This document shows positions 1 through 7,960 of a stretch of DNA of 16,018 nt, in pieces. The notes beneath the pieces were generated by a model. The model ran no database searches and was not told the DNA's origin. It saw only the letters and a program-made list of their open reading frames with translations. Source of the DNA: JAIVJN01 sp036732565 (GTDB taxonomy: Bacteria > Acidobacteriota > Vicinamibacteria > Vicinamibacterales > UBA2999); the NCBI GenBank assembly GCA_036732565.1, contig DAINCF010000116.1, positions 1 to 16,018 of the forward strand, read 5' to 3'. Both the position numbers and the translations under genes were made by a program. Position 1 is the first letter of the stretch; each line of letters starts with the position of its first letter.

Positions 1-1457
1 GGCAGGTTCGCCGGCGCCAACGCCAGCAAGGCGCGTACGCCGCCCTGCACGACGAGCAGGCTGGCCAGTCCGCCAAGGATCGACAAGAGCAAGCTCTCGG
101 TGAACGCCTGTTGAATCAGGCGCTGCCGACTGGCGCCGAGCGCGACACGGAGCGAGAGCTCCTGCTGCCGACTCACGCTGCGTGCGAGCACGAGGTTCGT
201 GACGTTGACACACGCCATCAGCAGCACGAGGCCGACGCCGGCGACGAGCACGAGCAATGCCGGCCGCGCGGTGCCGACGGCCTGCTCGTGCACGGGAGTG
301 ACCGTCGTGGTCCACCCGCTATTGCTGTCCGGATACTGGCGTTCGAGCGCCGAGGCGATGGCCGTGAGATCCGTGCGCGCCTGCTCGATGCTCACGCCTG
401 GCTTCAGACGCCCGATGGCGCCGAGGAAATGCACATTGCGCACCAGCGCGCCGCCCGCGTCCACGAAGCGATCGCCGCGGAACGGCTGCGGCACCCACAT
501 GTCGACCGCCGAGACGCGCGTGAAACCCGTCGGCCCGAGCATCGTTCGATGCGGAAAGACGAAGTCCGGCGGCATGACGCCGACGATGACGCTCGCGAGC
601 TGGTTGGTCGTGCCCGGAATCGTTCCTTGCTGGCCGCCGACGCCGACACGCCGCCCGATGACGTTCGGGTCGCCGCCGAATCGGCGCTGCCAATAGCCGT
701 AGCTCAGGATGACGCCCTGCGTCTCGTCGGGCGTGAAGGTGCGACCGAGTAAGGCCTCTCGTCCGAGCACAGCAAACAGCTTCGCCCCTACCTGCATCGT
801 CATGACGCCTTCGCCGCCGGTTTCCGTGACCAGCAGATTGGGCGTGAGGAACGAGACGAACGCCTCGACGTCCGAGAGGGTCCGCGCGTGCTCGCGGAAG
901 TCGGCGAAGTTGGCGGGTGAGAGCGGGTTCTGGCTGCGGTTCTCGCGCGTGTTGTGACTCCAGATCATGACCAGCCGCCCGGGGTCGTGGTACGCGAGCG
1001 GTTTGAGCAGTACGCCGTTGACGACAGCGAAGATCGCGCTGTTGGCGCCGATGCCCAGCGCCAAGGCGAGCACGGCCGTGGCCGTGAAGAGCGGTGTCTT
1101 CACACCCATGCGGATCGCATGACGGAGATCGGCGCGAAGTGTGTCCATGGCTCGACCGCCGTAGCCGTGGCGAGGGTGGTCCATCTCTCTTCCTCCATGA
1201 GCGATCGAAGCGCCGGCGGCCGTGTTCGTGAGGCGCGACGGCGACAACGCGCGCATCCACTCCGCGAGCGCCGCCATCATCGTGTTGAGGGTGCAGGTCC
1301 CGGCGAAGGTGAGCGACGCAACGGAGCCGCGCACGCGAGCATCCGCGAGGCGACCGAGGATGAGCGATCGCATCTCGGCGCCGAATCGGGAGCGAAACGC
1401 GGGCGGGTAGAGCCGGATGAGCCCCTCGGCCCACCAGCGCGCGACGCGTGTGCTCAC
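1..1457 (-). CDS. ADOP-type (MacB/FtsX-like) ABC permease, C-terminus off the left edge
   Basis: This is an integral membrane permease of the acidobacterial duplicated orphan permease group (MacB/FtsX fold, no ATPase gene seen alongside). I read the reverse strand from GTG at 1457; 485 codons lie inside the window and the stop does not. Residues 1-90 form a soluble N-terminal region containing LYPPAFRSRFGAEM, as usual for this group. The first membrane segment is at about 124-146 (VLALALGIGANSAIF), then a MacB-type periplasmic domain, then a membrane segment at about 400-426 followed by SLRVALGASRQRLIQQ, the FtsX signature region, and another membrane segment near 456-471. Family members are about 800 residues, so roughly 40 percent is missing. 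The GTG overlaps the stop of padR (GTGA), implying translational coupling. An in-frame ATG at 1184 has a strong GGAGG seven bases upstream and could start a shorter form. The transported substrate is unknown; export or macrolide-type efflux is family inference only. Confidence 0.9.
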   Translation of the reverse strand, partial: MSTRVARWWAEGLIRLYPPAFRSRFGAEMRSLILGRLADARVRGSVASLTFAGTCTLNTMMAALAEWMRALSPSRLTNTAAGASIAHGGREMDHPRHGYGGRAMDTLRADLRHAIRMGVKTPLFTATAVLALALGIGANSAIFAVVNGVLLKPLAYHDPGRLVMIWSHNTRENRSQNPLSPANFADFREHARTLSDVEAFVSFLTPNLLVTETGGEGVMTMQVGAKLFAVLGREALLGRTFTPDETQGVILSYGYWQRRFGGDPNVIGRRVGVGGQQGTIPGTTNQLASVIVGVMPPDFVFPHRTMLGPTGFTRVSAVDMWVPQPFRGDRFVDAGGALVRNVHFLGAIGRLKPGVSIEQARTDLTAIASALERQYPDSNSGWTTTVTPVHEQAVGTARPALLVLVAGVGLVLLMACVNVTNLVLARSVSRQQELSLRVALGASRQRLIQQAFTESLLLSILGGLASLLVVQGGVRALLALAPANL

Positions 1458-1810
1458 GTGCGTGCGCCTTTCAGCAGCCGTCGTGCGCGTGCCGAGGCGA
1501 CCTGGCTGGCCAGTCGATCGGCCTCTGCCTTCGCTACCGCGATCCCGAGCGGCGTCAGCCGGTAGTACCGCCGCCGCTCATCGTCTCCTCGGGCCGGGCG
1601 CTCATCGAGCTCGTCGATCAAGCCGCTTTCGAGCAGCCGCGCCAGGGCCCGATAGAGCGTCCCCGCGTGCAGCGCGACCCGCCCACCGGAGCGCGACTCG
1701 ACCTCCTGCATGATTCGGTAGCCGTGCTGCTCGCCATCCGCCAGGGCCAACAGGATTTCGAAGGCGACCGGGGTCAGCGGGAGATGGACGTCGATGCGAG
1801 GGCGATCCAT
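1454..1810 (-). CDS. PadR-family transcriptional regulator
   Basis: This is a 118-aa winged-helix DNA-binding repressor of the PadR family, acidobacterial subgroup. The N-terminal half carries the helix-turn-helix and wing: LTPVAFEILLALADGEQHGY, then GGRVALHAGTLYRALARLLESGLI, then DERRRYYRLTPLG. A short C-terminal helix (AKAEADRLASQVASARARRLL) would form the dimer interface, as in the small PadR proteins. ATG at 1810 begins the frame and there is no good Shine-Dalgarno sequence in front of it. The gene ends inside the GTG of the downstream permease, so the pair is one transcription unit. In Acidobacteriota, PadR genes are typically paired with such permeases, so control of the permease and of itself is the natural inference. 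A dyad over its probable -10 box supports autoregulation. The inducer cannot be told from sequence. Confidence 0.93.
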   Translation of the reverse strand: MDRPRIDVHLPLTPVAFEILLALADGEQHGYRIMQEVESRSGGRVALHAGTLYRALARLLESGLIDELDERPARGDDERRRYYRLTPLGIAVAKAEADRLASQVASARARRLLKGART

Positions 1811-1814
1811 GCGT

Positions 1815-1838
1815 GCCTGAGGAGTATACGCTCAAGGC
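1815..1838 (-). promoter_or_regulatory. Probable padR promoter -10 box inside an imperfect dyad
   Basis: Reading the minus strand, TATACT (1823-1828) is a good -10 box 12 nt before the padR ATG, so the leader would be only a few bases. No convincing -35 box is seen. The box lies in an imperfect dyad, GCCTGAG / GTATAC core / TCAAGGC, with one base extra in one arm. This layout suits autorepression by PadR, but the assignment is inference. Confidence 0.35.
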
Positions 1839-1904
1839 ACATAGACGGGTCGAGCAGTAAAAAGGTTGCATGCTGATTTGCCCGAATGCTCCAAATGATG
1901 AAGG

Positions 1905-1927
1905 CGGCTGTTCCGCAGGAACAGCCG
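1905..1927. other. Perfect 10-bp stem hairpin, 3-nt loop
   Basis: CGGCTGTTCC and GGAACAGCCG are perfect reverse complements separated by GCA. No run of T follows on either strand, so a simple intrinsic terminator is not well supported. It sits between the divergent padR promoter and the promoter of the ATPase run; an operator or transcript boundary is possible. Confidence 0.6.
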
Positions 1928-1987
1928 GGACGCCGGTCGAGCGATATAGGTGGTGGTGCCTTTGGCTTCGTTGATACGCTCCAGTAG

Positions 1988-2017
1988 TTGACCTTCGGTG
2001 AGCGTTCTTCTTACTCT
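1988..2017 (+). promoter_or_regulatory. Probable sigma-70-type promoter for the 53-aa protein/ATPase/kinase run
   Basis: TTGACC (1988-1993) and TACTCT (2012-2017) are 18 bp apart, about 30 bp before the ATG at 2047. The same -10 hexamer occurs in the promoter proposed at 8123-8151. An inverted repeat GTGAGC (1998-2003) / GCTCAC (2022-2027) brackets the -10 box and could be an operator. Confidence 0.4.
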
Positions 2018-2046
2018 TGGGGCTCACTCGTTGGTAAGGAGCACAC

Positions 2047-2208
2047 ATGCAACGTCCCAGCGCGCAGGAGTTCCTGCTGAAAGTCCTCGAGGCGCTGGAG
2101 GAGCTCCCGCCGGATTTCGCCAGGCGACTGGCCGAAATTCTCGCGCAGACCGACGTCGATCGGCCGCAGGCGATCCGGAAGCTGATTGAGGACTCCACGG
2201 GTGAATGA
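2047..2208 (+). CDS. Small helical protein encoded ahead of the SMC-like ATPase (53 aa)
   Basis: This 53-residue protein was read directly: it begins MQRPSAQEFLLKVLEALEEL and ends KLIEDSTGE. The start is well supported by AAGGAG five bases before the ATG. It is predicted almost entirely helical, with hydrophobic residues in heptad-like spacing (FLLKVLEALEEL, FARRLAEIL, AIRKLI) and a proline break in the middle. There is no signal peptide or membrane segment. The stop overlaps the GTG start of the ATPase by 8 nt, a strong sign of translational coupling and of a shared job. I do not recognise the family. A small adaptor, subunit or inhibitor of the ATPase is the natural guess from position; a toxin-antitoxin role has no direct support. 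Confidence 0.75.
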   Translation: MQRPSAQEFLLKVLEALEELPPDFARRLAEILAQTDVDRPQAIRKLIEDSTGE

Positions 2209-4495
2209 AAAGATCCAGCGGGTGGCGATGCGCGCCTTTCGGGGAATCCCGGCCGAGATGACCGTGGATTTCGGCAAGGGCGAGAGCCTGGCCGTCTACG
2301 GCGACAACGGCACGGGGAAGAGCACGATTGCCGACGCCTTGGAGTGGTACTTCACCGGCGAGATCGAGCTGTTGAGCCACGAAGGACGACAGCACGCCGT
2401 GCGCTACGTCGGTGATGATGATAGCGCGGTGACCGCGGTCGAGGTCGTCACCAACGGCTCGCTGGGTGGCATGGCCACCTTTCCGGATGAACGGAGTCCC
2501 GAGTTGTTTCACGCGGCCCGGCGCGAGACGTTCCTGCTTCGCGGCCGCACGTTGGCCGACTTCATCAACAAGACCAAGACCGAGAAGTGGAAGGCGCTGG
2601 TCGAGATTCTCGGCCTGGATGCCATCGAGAGCCTCCGCGAGGATTTGCAACGCGTCAGGAACGAGCTGCGCAAGGAGTCGAAGGCGGCGGACGAGCAGGC
2701 CCAGTCCTTTCGTCGCGCCCTCGGCTCAGGTGGCGAACCGGTCACGGCCGAAACGGTCCTCGGGAACCTTCAGCAGATCTGCGGATTGTTGAAGGTCGAG
2801 CCTCCGACCTCGCTCGATGAGGTGATCGAACCCTCCTGGCTCGAGGCGGCCATCGGGGCCAGCGCCGCGGGCGCGGGACCTTCCGAGCGCGACAGCCTGC
2901 TTGCCCAACTCAAGACCCTGAGCGCGCCAGCGCTCGACGCCAAAACACTCGAGGGATGGAACGCGCTCGTCTCGTCGAAACAGGCGCGCTTGTTGCCGCG
3001 TGTGTCGTTGGTTCGCGAAGCACAGCGCCTCCTCGAGAGCCAGAGCGTGGACGGACGCTGCCCCGTGTGCGGCCAAGCGATCGACCAACGCAAGCTGGCG
3101 CGAAAGATCGAGACCACACTCACGGACCTGATGGAGGTGTCTCAGGAGCTCGAGCAGCTGCGAGATGCGATGATCCAGGGGGCGGAGGATCTCGCCGAGG
3201 CGCGCGAGGCGCGGCAATCGCTCCACGAGCGCGCGCATACATTTGATCTGGAGTTGCCGCCGGTGCCAGCGGCTCCCGACGCGGACCTTCATCGCAGTAT
3301 CGAAGCGCTGGCCGCGGTCGACGTCGCCGCGGTCACCCGCCACGTGTCCGAATTGAGCAAGTGGGACCGCGTCGCCTCCAAGGCCGGTCGCGCGGCGGCT
3401 CCTGCGCCGCCCAGCACGCGGGACACCCAGCTGCTGATGCTGGCGGGCATCTGCGAGCAGATCAAGGGCTGGCGGCTGGCGGAGCAGAAGGCGGTGCGAG
3501 CGCTCCGAGCCTTCTCGCTCGCGGACCGCGTGTTCGAGGCCTACCAGACGAAGCAAAAGGAAGATCTCACCGAGCTCTTGAAGCAGATCAGCCGCAGGGT
3601 CGCCGACATCTACACCAAGCTCCATCCGGGCGAAGACCTCGCGGCCGTGAGCATCGAACCGTGGACGGCCAAGGGCGTGGAGCTGGCCATCGAGTTTCAC
3701 GGCTCGCGGCAGCGTCCGCCGCACGGCGTGCTCAGCGAGTCGCACTTGAACTCGCTCGCGATTGCGCTGTTTCTGGCCATGGCGCAGGAGTTCAACCAGC
3801 GCCTCGGCTTCCTCGTGCTCGACGACGTCATCAACAGCTTTGACATCGAGCACCGCGGACGGCTGGCCGAGCTGCTCGCCGATGGATTTTCCGACTGGCA
3901 GATCATCGTGCTGACGCACGATGCCCTGTTCTTCGAGCATTTGAGTCGCCGGGCGCCGTCGTGGCGCAAGCTCGAGCTGACCTCGTGGACCTATGCATCG
4001 GGACCGCGCACGACACGGTACGAGACCTCGAGCATCCTGGCCGGAGCTCGTGAGCGGCTCCAGACCGGCGATATCCACGGCGCCGCCGCCAAGGCCCGTC
4101 GAGGCCTCGAGGAGCTCCTCCAGGAAGTGTGTGAAGCGCTCGCGGCGCCGCTGCCGTTCCGCCGTGGGCAAGCCAACGACAAGCGCGAGGTCGGCGAGCT
4201 GTTCAAAGGCGTGCGGCGCACGCTGAAGGAGCGCGCCAGGCCGACGTTGGACTCGATCGAGTCGCTGCTGAAGAACCTGGAGGCCGACGTCGGCGCCACC
4301 CTCAATGTGGAAATCCACGGCAGCGGGCGGCGGGCCGCCACGACAGAAGTGGAGGCCACGCTGCAGCGTATCGAAGCACTGGACCAGCAGTGGTCCTGCC
4401 CTTATTGCGGAACCCGTATCTGGCATCGCGGTACCGTCGAAGCCTCACGCTGCAAGTGCGGCCGCAGCGTGTTCCCGCCATCCTCGGTTGCATAG
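2201..4495 (+). CDS. SMC/Rad50-like ATPase with zinc hook and C-terminal zinc ribbon
   Basis: A 764-aa P-loop ATPase of the RecF/Rad50/RloC type, probably acting on DNA. Numbered from GTG at 2201: Walker A GDNGTGKST (34-42); a coiled-coil arm with the zinc-hook motif CPVC (287, 290); a second helical arm; ABC signature LSESH (511-515); Walker B FLVLDDVINSFD (Asp541, Asp542); switch histidine IVLTHD (His573). After the ATPase comes a helical region (KARRGLEELLQEVCEAL) that may be HEPN-like, then a zinc ribbon with CPYC (733, 736) and CKC (751, 753). GAGG nine bases before GTG 2201 and the 8-nt overlap with the upstream gene favour this start; an in-frame TTG at 2186 would add five residues. 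Proteins of this build occur in phage-defence ATPases such as RloC, but the catalytic motif of the RloC/PrrC anticodon nuclease was not seen. A role in defence or DNA repair is inference. Confidence 0.88.
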   Translation: MNEKIQRVAMRAFRGIPAEMTVDFGKGESLAVYGDNGTGKSTIADALEWYFTGEIELLSHEGRQHAVRYVGDDDSAVTAVEVVTNGSLGGMATFPDERSPELFHAARRETFLLRGRTLADFINKTKTEKWKALVEILGLDAIESLREDLQRVRNELRKESKAADEQAQSFRRALGSGGEPVTAETVLGNLQQICGLLKVEPPTSLDEVIEPSWLEAAIGASAAGAGPSERDSLLAQLKTLSAPALDAKTLEGWNALVSSKQARLLPRVSLVREAQRLLESQSVDGRCPVCGQAIDQRKLARKIETTLTDLMEVSQELEQLRDAMIQGAEDLAEAREARQSLHERAHTFDLELPPVPAAPDADLHRSIEALAAVDVAAVTRHVSELSKWDRVASKAGRAAAPAPPSTRDTQLLMLAGICEQIKGWRLAEQKAVRALRAFSLADRVFEAYQTKQKEDLTELLKQISRRVADIYTKLHPGEDLAAVSIEPWTAKGVELAIEFHGSRQRPPHGVLSESHLNSLAIALFLAMAQEFNQRLGFLVLDDVINSFDIEHRGRLAELLADGFSDWQIIVLTHDALFFEHLSRRAPSWRKLELTSWTYASGPRTTRYETSSILAGARERLQTGDIHGAAAKARRGLEELLQEVCEALAAPLPFRRGQANDKREVGELFKGVRRTLKERARPTLDSIESLLKNLEADVGATLNVEIHGSGRRAATTEVEATLQRIEALDQQWSCPYCGTRIWHRGTVEASRCKCGRSVFPPSSVA

Positions 4496-4500
4496 AGGAC

Positions 4501-6828
4501 GTGTTGGCTGATCACGAGACGTTGAGCGGCAAACGACTCGGTCGGTACGTCGTTATGGAGGAGCTCGGACGCGGCGGCATGGGCGTCGTCTACGCCGCCG
4601 AGGATACGCATCTCGAGCGGCGGGTCGCCCTCAAGGTGCTGCGTCCGGACGTCGCCGACTCGTCGGAGCGGCGCGCGCGCTTTCAGCGCGAAGCCCGAGC
4701 CGCGGCGGCGCTCAACCATCCCAACATCGTGCATCTCTACTCGGTCGAGGACTCAGACGAGGTCCTGTTCATGACGATGGAGCTCGTGCGCGGCCGGAGC
4801 CTGCGCGACGTGCTCAGCGCCGCCGCCCCGCTCCCGCTCGAGCGGACCCATGCGATCGCCGTGCAACTGGCCGAGGGCCTGGTGAGCGCGCACGAGGCGG
4901 GCGTCGTGCACCGCGACCTGAAGCCCGGCAACGTCATGGTCACCGACGACCACCGCGTCAAGATCCTCGACTTTGGCCTGGCCAAGCTGCTGACCGCTGT
5001 ATCCGCGAGCCCGGACTCGGCAACGATGATGGAGGCGGACCTCAGCGCGGGAATGACGTTTGGCACCGCGCGATACATGTCGCCCGAGCAGGCGCTCGGC
5101 CGGACGCTCGACCCGCGCACCGACGTCTTTGCCCTGGGGATCATCCTCTTCGAGATGGCCACCGGACGCGTACCGTTCGAGGGCGACACGCTTGCGGCGG
5201 TGTTCGATCATCTCCTCAATCGACAACCGCCGTCACCGCAGACGCTGAACCCGGGCCTTCCGTCGTCCGTGGCGGCGATCATCGGCCGGGCGCTCGAGAA
5301 GGACCCGGAGCGCCGCTATCGGTCGGCGGGCGAGCTCCTGCAGGACTTGCGACTGGTCGATCCCACGAACGCGTCTGTCACCGCGCCGGTCAGAACCGCC
5401 GCGGAAGTGAGACGACCGGCGTCGATCGCGGTGCTGCCGTTCGTCGACATGAGCCCGGGGAAGGATCAGGAGTACTTCTGTCATGGGATTACCGAGGAGA
5501 TCATCAACACCCTGACGACGGTGCCGGGCCTGCGCGTGATCTCTCGGACGTCGGCGTTCGCGCTCCAAGGCAGCCATCTCGAGGTGACGGAGATCGGGAG
5601 GCGCTTGAAGGTGGCGACGGTGCTCGAAGGCAGTGTGCGCAAGGCGGGGGACCGGCTGCGCGTGACGACGCAACTCGTGAACGCCGAGGACGGCTACCAG
5701 GTCTGGGGCAAGCGGTTCGATCGCGACCTCTCGGACGTCTTTGCGATTCAGGACGAGGTCGCCGCGACCATTGTCGGAGAGTTTCGCATGGCACTGGCGA
5801 GCACGCCCGCTGTTGCCGAAGACGCGGCAGGCAAGCCCGGGCAGAGGCGATCCCCATTGGATCCCGCGGTTCACGACGCCTACCTGAAGGGCATGTATGC
5901 GCTGAACCACTGGACCGAGGACTCGATGCGCCGGGCCATCGACTGCTTCCGCGATGCGATCGCGCGGGCTCCTCGTTTCGCTCCGGCGTACACCGCGCTA
6001 GCCGAGGGACAGATGTGGCTGTATTCAGGCATCGGCACTCTGCCGGCGAGCGAGACGGTCCCGCAGGCGCGATGGGCCGTCGAGCGAGCGCTGGAGCTCG
6101 ACCCGATGCTCGCCGACGCGCACAGGATGCGGGCGGTGATCGCGATGAACCACGACTGGGATCGCGCCGGGGCGGCGGCGGCGATGGCGCGCGCCCTCGA
6201 GCTCGGCCCCGGTTCGGCCTCCACGCATCTCCGGAACGCCTGGCGTCTCGTACTGCTCGAACGACGGCACGATGAGGCGCTCGAGGAGCTGGAAGAGGCC
6301 GAGCGGCTCGATCCGCTCGATCTCCAGCTCAAGACGTTGATCGGCTACGTCCACCACTTTCGCCACGATCTGAAGCGCGCGATCCAGCACTACGAGCGCG
6401 TCGTCGCGCTGGAGCCTGGGTTTGCGTTTGCGCACTACGCGCTCGGCGACGCGTTCACGCAGAGCGGCCAGTACGATCGCGCCTTCGCGGCTTTCGACAA
6501 GGCGATCGAGTTGGGTGGTCGCACGGTCAACCACCTGGGCGTCCTGGGCTATGCCTACGGGCTGGCCGGGCATCACGATCGCGCCAAGGCCCTCCTGCAG
6601 GAGCTCATGGCGCGCGCCTCGGAGGGTTACGTATCGGCGATCTGGATCGCCCTTGTGCATCTTGGCCTCTCGGACTTCGCCAATCTCTTCCAGGCGCTCG
6701 ATCGGGCCTTCGAGGAGCGCGACGGGTCGCTGGTGCTGATCACCGCGGCCCTCGAGTTCGATGTCGTACGCGACGATGCGCGATTCACAGCACTGCTGGG
6801 CAGAATGGGGCTGGGACATCTGGCTTAG
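4501..6828 (+). CDS. Soluble Ser/Thr protein kinase with TolB-like domain and TPR repeats
   Basis: A PknB-type kinase fused to a TolB-like domain (the kind found with CadC and adenylate cyclases) and TPRs, 776 aa. From GTG at 4501: glycine loop GRGGMG (from residue 23), ATP lysine in VALK (45), catalytic HRDLKPGN (Asp139), metal site DFG (Asp157), then SPEQALG; all key residues are intact. The TolB-like domain (about 306-434) has SIAVLPFVDMSPGKDQEYFC and VWGKRFDRDLSDVFAIQDEV. TPR-like repeats fill about 456-776, ending EFDVVRDDARFTALLGRMGL, typical of acidobacterial kinase fusions. No membrane segment was seen, so it is cytoplasmic. It starts 5 nt after the ATPase stop. TTG at 4504 is better spaced from GAGG (4495-4498) and could be the true start; an upstream in-frame ATG at 4390 would lie deep in the ATPase gene. 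Substrates are unknown. Confidence 0.93.
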   Translation: MLADHETLSGKRLGRYVVMEELGRGGMGVVYAAEDTHLERRVALKVLRPDVADSSERRARFQREARAAAALNHPNIVHLYSVEDSDEVLFMTMELVRGRSLRDVLSAAAPLPLERTHAIAVQLAEGLVSAHEAGVVHRDLKPGNVMVTDDHRVKILDFGLAKLLTAVSASPDSATMMEADLSAGMTFGTARYMSPEQALGRTLDPRTDVFALGIILFEMATGRVPFEGDTLAAVFDHLLNRQPPSPQTLNPGLPSSVAAIIGRALEKDPERRYRSAGELLQDLRLVDPTNASVTAPVRTAAEVRRPASIAVLPFVDMSPGKDQEYFCHGITEEIINTLTTVPGLRVISRTSAFALQGSHLEVTEIGRRLKVATVLEGSVRKAGDRLRVTTQLVNAEDGYQVWGKRFDRDLSDVFAIQDEVAATIVGEFRMALASTPAVAEDAAGKPGQRRSPLDPAVHDAYLKGMYALNHWTEDSMRRAIDCFRDAIARAPRFAPAYTALAEGQMWLYSGIGTLPASETVPQARWAVERALELDPMLADAHRMRAVIAMNHDWDRAGAAAAMARALELGPGSASTHLRNAWRLVLLERRHDEALEELEEAERLDPLDLQLKTLIGYVHHFRHDLKRAIQHYERVVALEPGFAFAHYALGDAFTQSGQYDRAFAAFDKAIELGGRTVNHLGVLGYAYGLAGHHDRAKALLQELMARASEGYVSAIWIALVHLGLSDFANLFQALDRAFEERDGSLVLITAALEFDVVRDDARFTALLGRMGLGHLA

Positions 6829-6861
6829 CAAGTCGAGGCCACTCACTTCGTTCGTGGATGG

Positions 6862-7050
6862 CCTGCTCGCTTTGCTCGCAGGAAGGCCGGCTTCGCCGGA
6901 GGGCCGCGCTGCGCGCGGGAGGACACGGACCCTCCGCCGGCATCGCCCGGCGGCCCTCCGCCCGAAGAGCGGCCTTCGGCGAGCAAGGCGAGCCGCCTTC
7001 CGGCGTGACCCGTGCGCCGTAGCCCCACGCGGCGAAGGCGGAAGCGCCGG
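6862..7050. repeat. Palindrome-rich intergenic repeat cluster (copy A)
   Basis: The gap between the kinase and the GAF sensor is filled by GC-rich hairpins: CCTGC/GCAGG (6862-6882), CCGGC-TTC-GCCGG inside a GGAAGGCCGG...GGAGGGC unit (6881-6904), and CCGCCGGC/GCCCGGCGG near 6954. A GGCCTTCGGCGAGC block follows. The same unit recurs at 7970-8002 with a 7-bp insertion. The two convergent genes both end here, so it may also act as a bidirectional transcription stop, although no T-run is present. Confidence 0.65.
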
Positions 7051-7935
7051 CTAGGGTCTTGCCGCGTCCACCGCGATTGCGGCGCGGCGCGCGAGATCTT
7101 CGGCGAACGCCAGATCGTGTGCGACGAAACGGCGACCCGAATCGGTCGTCGCGAACGAGATGACCCCGAGGCGCCTCCCGCCGATGAGCAGCGGTACCGC
7201 CATCGTCGACTTGATGCCCAACGCCGTGGCGACGCGGAGCTCGGCTTGATCGACATCGGCGTCCGGGTCGTCGCCGATGTCCGACTGGACGACGGAGCGA
7301 CCGATGCGCAGCACGCGCGGCGGACCGAAGGGCGCGGCGGGATCGAGTGGGTACATTCGCCGCAGCTCGCGCACCAGTTGCGCCTTGCCAGGATCCACGT
7401 GCGCGACGGCGAGCGCCTTGAACTGCCCGACGTCATTCAGGATGTCGACGACGCACAGATCGGCGATCTGCGGCACGGCGAGGTTGGCGACCGCGCCGAG
7501 CGTCGTCTCGTAGTCCGGTGAGCTCGCCAGCACTTCGCTGGCATGTGCCAGGAACGCGGCTCGGCGTGCGGCCATCGAGCGCTGCGCTCGATCGGCTTGA
7601 TCCCGCTGCACGCGGCGCGCGTGTTCCCGATCGTCGCGCGCGCGGCGCACGCGATCGGCGATGAGCACGACCGTCAGGTGCATGGTCGTCCACACCGCCC
7701 ACCAGAACGGGCGCTCCCACTGTGGCGGATCGATCGCCTGGCTGCGGACGATGCTGCCGAAGAGGAGGGTCAGGAGGCCGGCTCGCCAGCCACCGAGCCA
7801 CGTGCAGACAGCAAGCGCCGGCAGCATCAAGGGCCCCCACACTCGCGTGGTGACGGGCTCCAGCAGGGCAGCCACGAACGTCACCAACCCGGCCGTGACC
7901 AATGGCAACACGACCGTGACCCACCGACGCGACAC
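7051..7935 (-). CDS. Membrane-anchored GAF-domain sensor without a kinase domain
   Basis: A 294-aa protein. Residues 1-95 hold several membrane segments of the DUF4118/MASE kind (VTVVLPLVTAGLVTFVAALL, LMLPALAVCTWLGGW, WWAVWTTMHLTVVLIA). A charged helix with many Arg, Asp and Gln (95-125) follows, then a GAF domain (about 130-292) with VPQIADLCVVDIL, VPLLIGGRRLGVISF and DLAFAEDLARRAAIAVDAARP. In many sensor kinases the same GAF domain runs straight on through ...DNARLY into a HisKA and ATPase module; here a TAG comes at just that point and repeat DNA follows. So it is either a kinase truncated by the repeat or a stand-alone signal-binding protein. The start is GTG at 7935 with no clear Shine-Dalgarno sequence. 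The ligand is unknown. No response regulator gene is adjacent. Confidence 0.82.
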   Translation of the reverse strand: MSRRWVTVVLPLVTAGLVTFVAALLEPVTTRVWGPLMLPALAVCTWLGGWRAGLLTLLFGSIVRSQAIDPPQWERPFWWAVWTTMHLTVVLIADRVRRARDDREHARRVQRDQADRAQRSMAARRAAFLAHASEVLASSPDYETTLGAVANLAVPQIADLCVVDILNDVGQFKALAVAHVDPGKAQLVRELRRMYPLDPAAPFGPPRVLRIGRSVVQSDIGDDPDADVDQAELRVATALGIKSTMAVPLLIGGRRLGVISFATTDSGRRFVAHDLAFAEDLARRAAIAVDAARP

Positions 7936-7960
7936 GGGGACAGGATACTGGAGGCCAGCG

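Larger units (their letters stand above)
1832..2023 (-). other. Open 64-codon frame without a start codon; possible gene remnant
   Basis: On the minus strand an open frame runs between TGA codons at 2024-2026 and 1832-1834. It reads protein-like in the middle (QLLERINEAKG, then ARPASRLFLRNSRLHHLE) but has no ATG, GTG or TTG near its beginning and lies under the promoter and hairpin of the plus-strand genes. I do not recognise a family. It could be a decayed fragment of an older gene or chance; the local composition is less GC-rich than the genes around it. Confidence 0.15.

Noticed and set aside
319..1434. Long 371-codon minus-strand open frame
   Set aside because: It is Arg/His/Pro-rich with no domain sense. 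The overlapping minus-strand frame from 1457 gives a clear permease with FtsX-type motifs.
1905..1927. Intrinsic terminator
   Set aside because: The stem is strong but neither side has a T-run, and no gene ends next to it.
2726..4426. 566-codon minus-strand open frame opposite the ATPase gene
   Set aside because: No recognisable motif; the plus strand has a full set of ATPase motifs in order.
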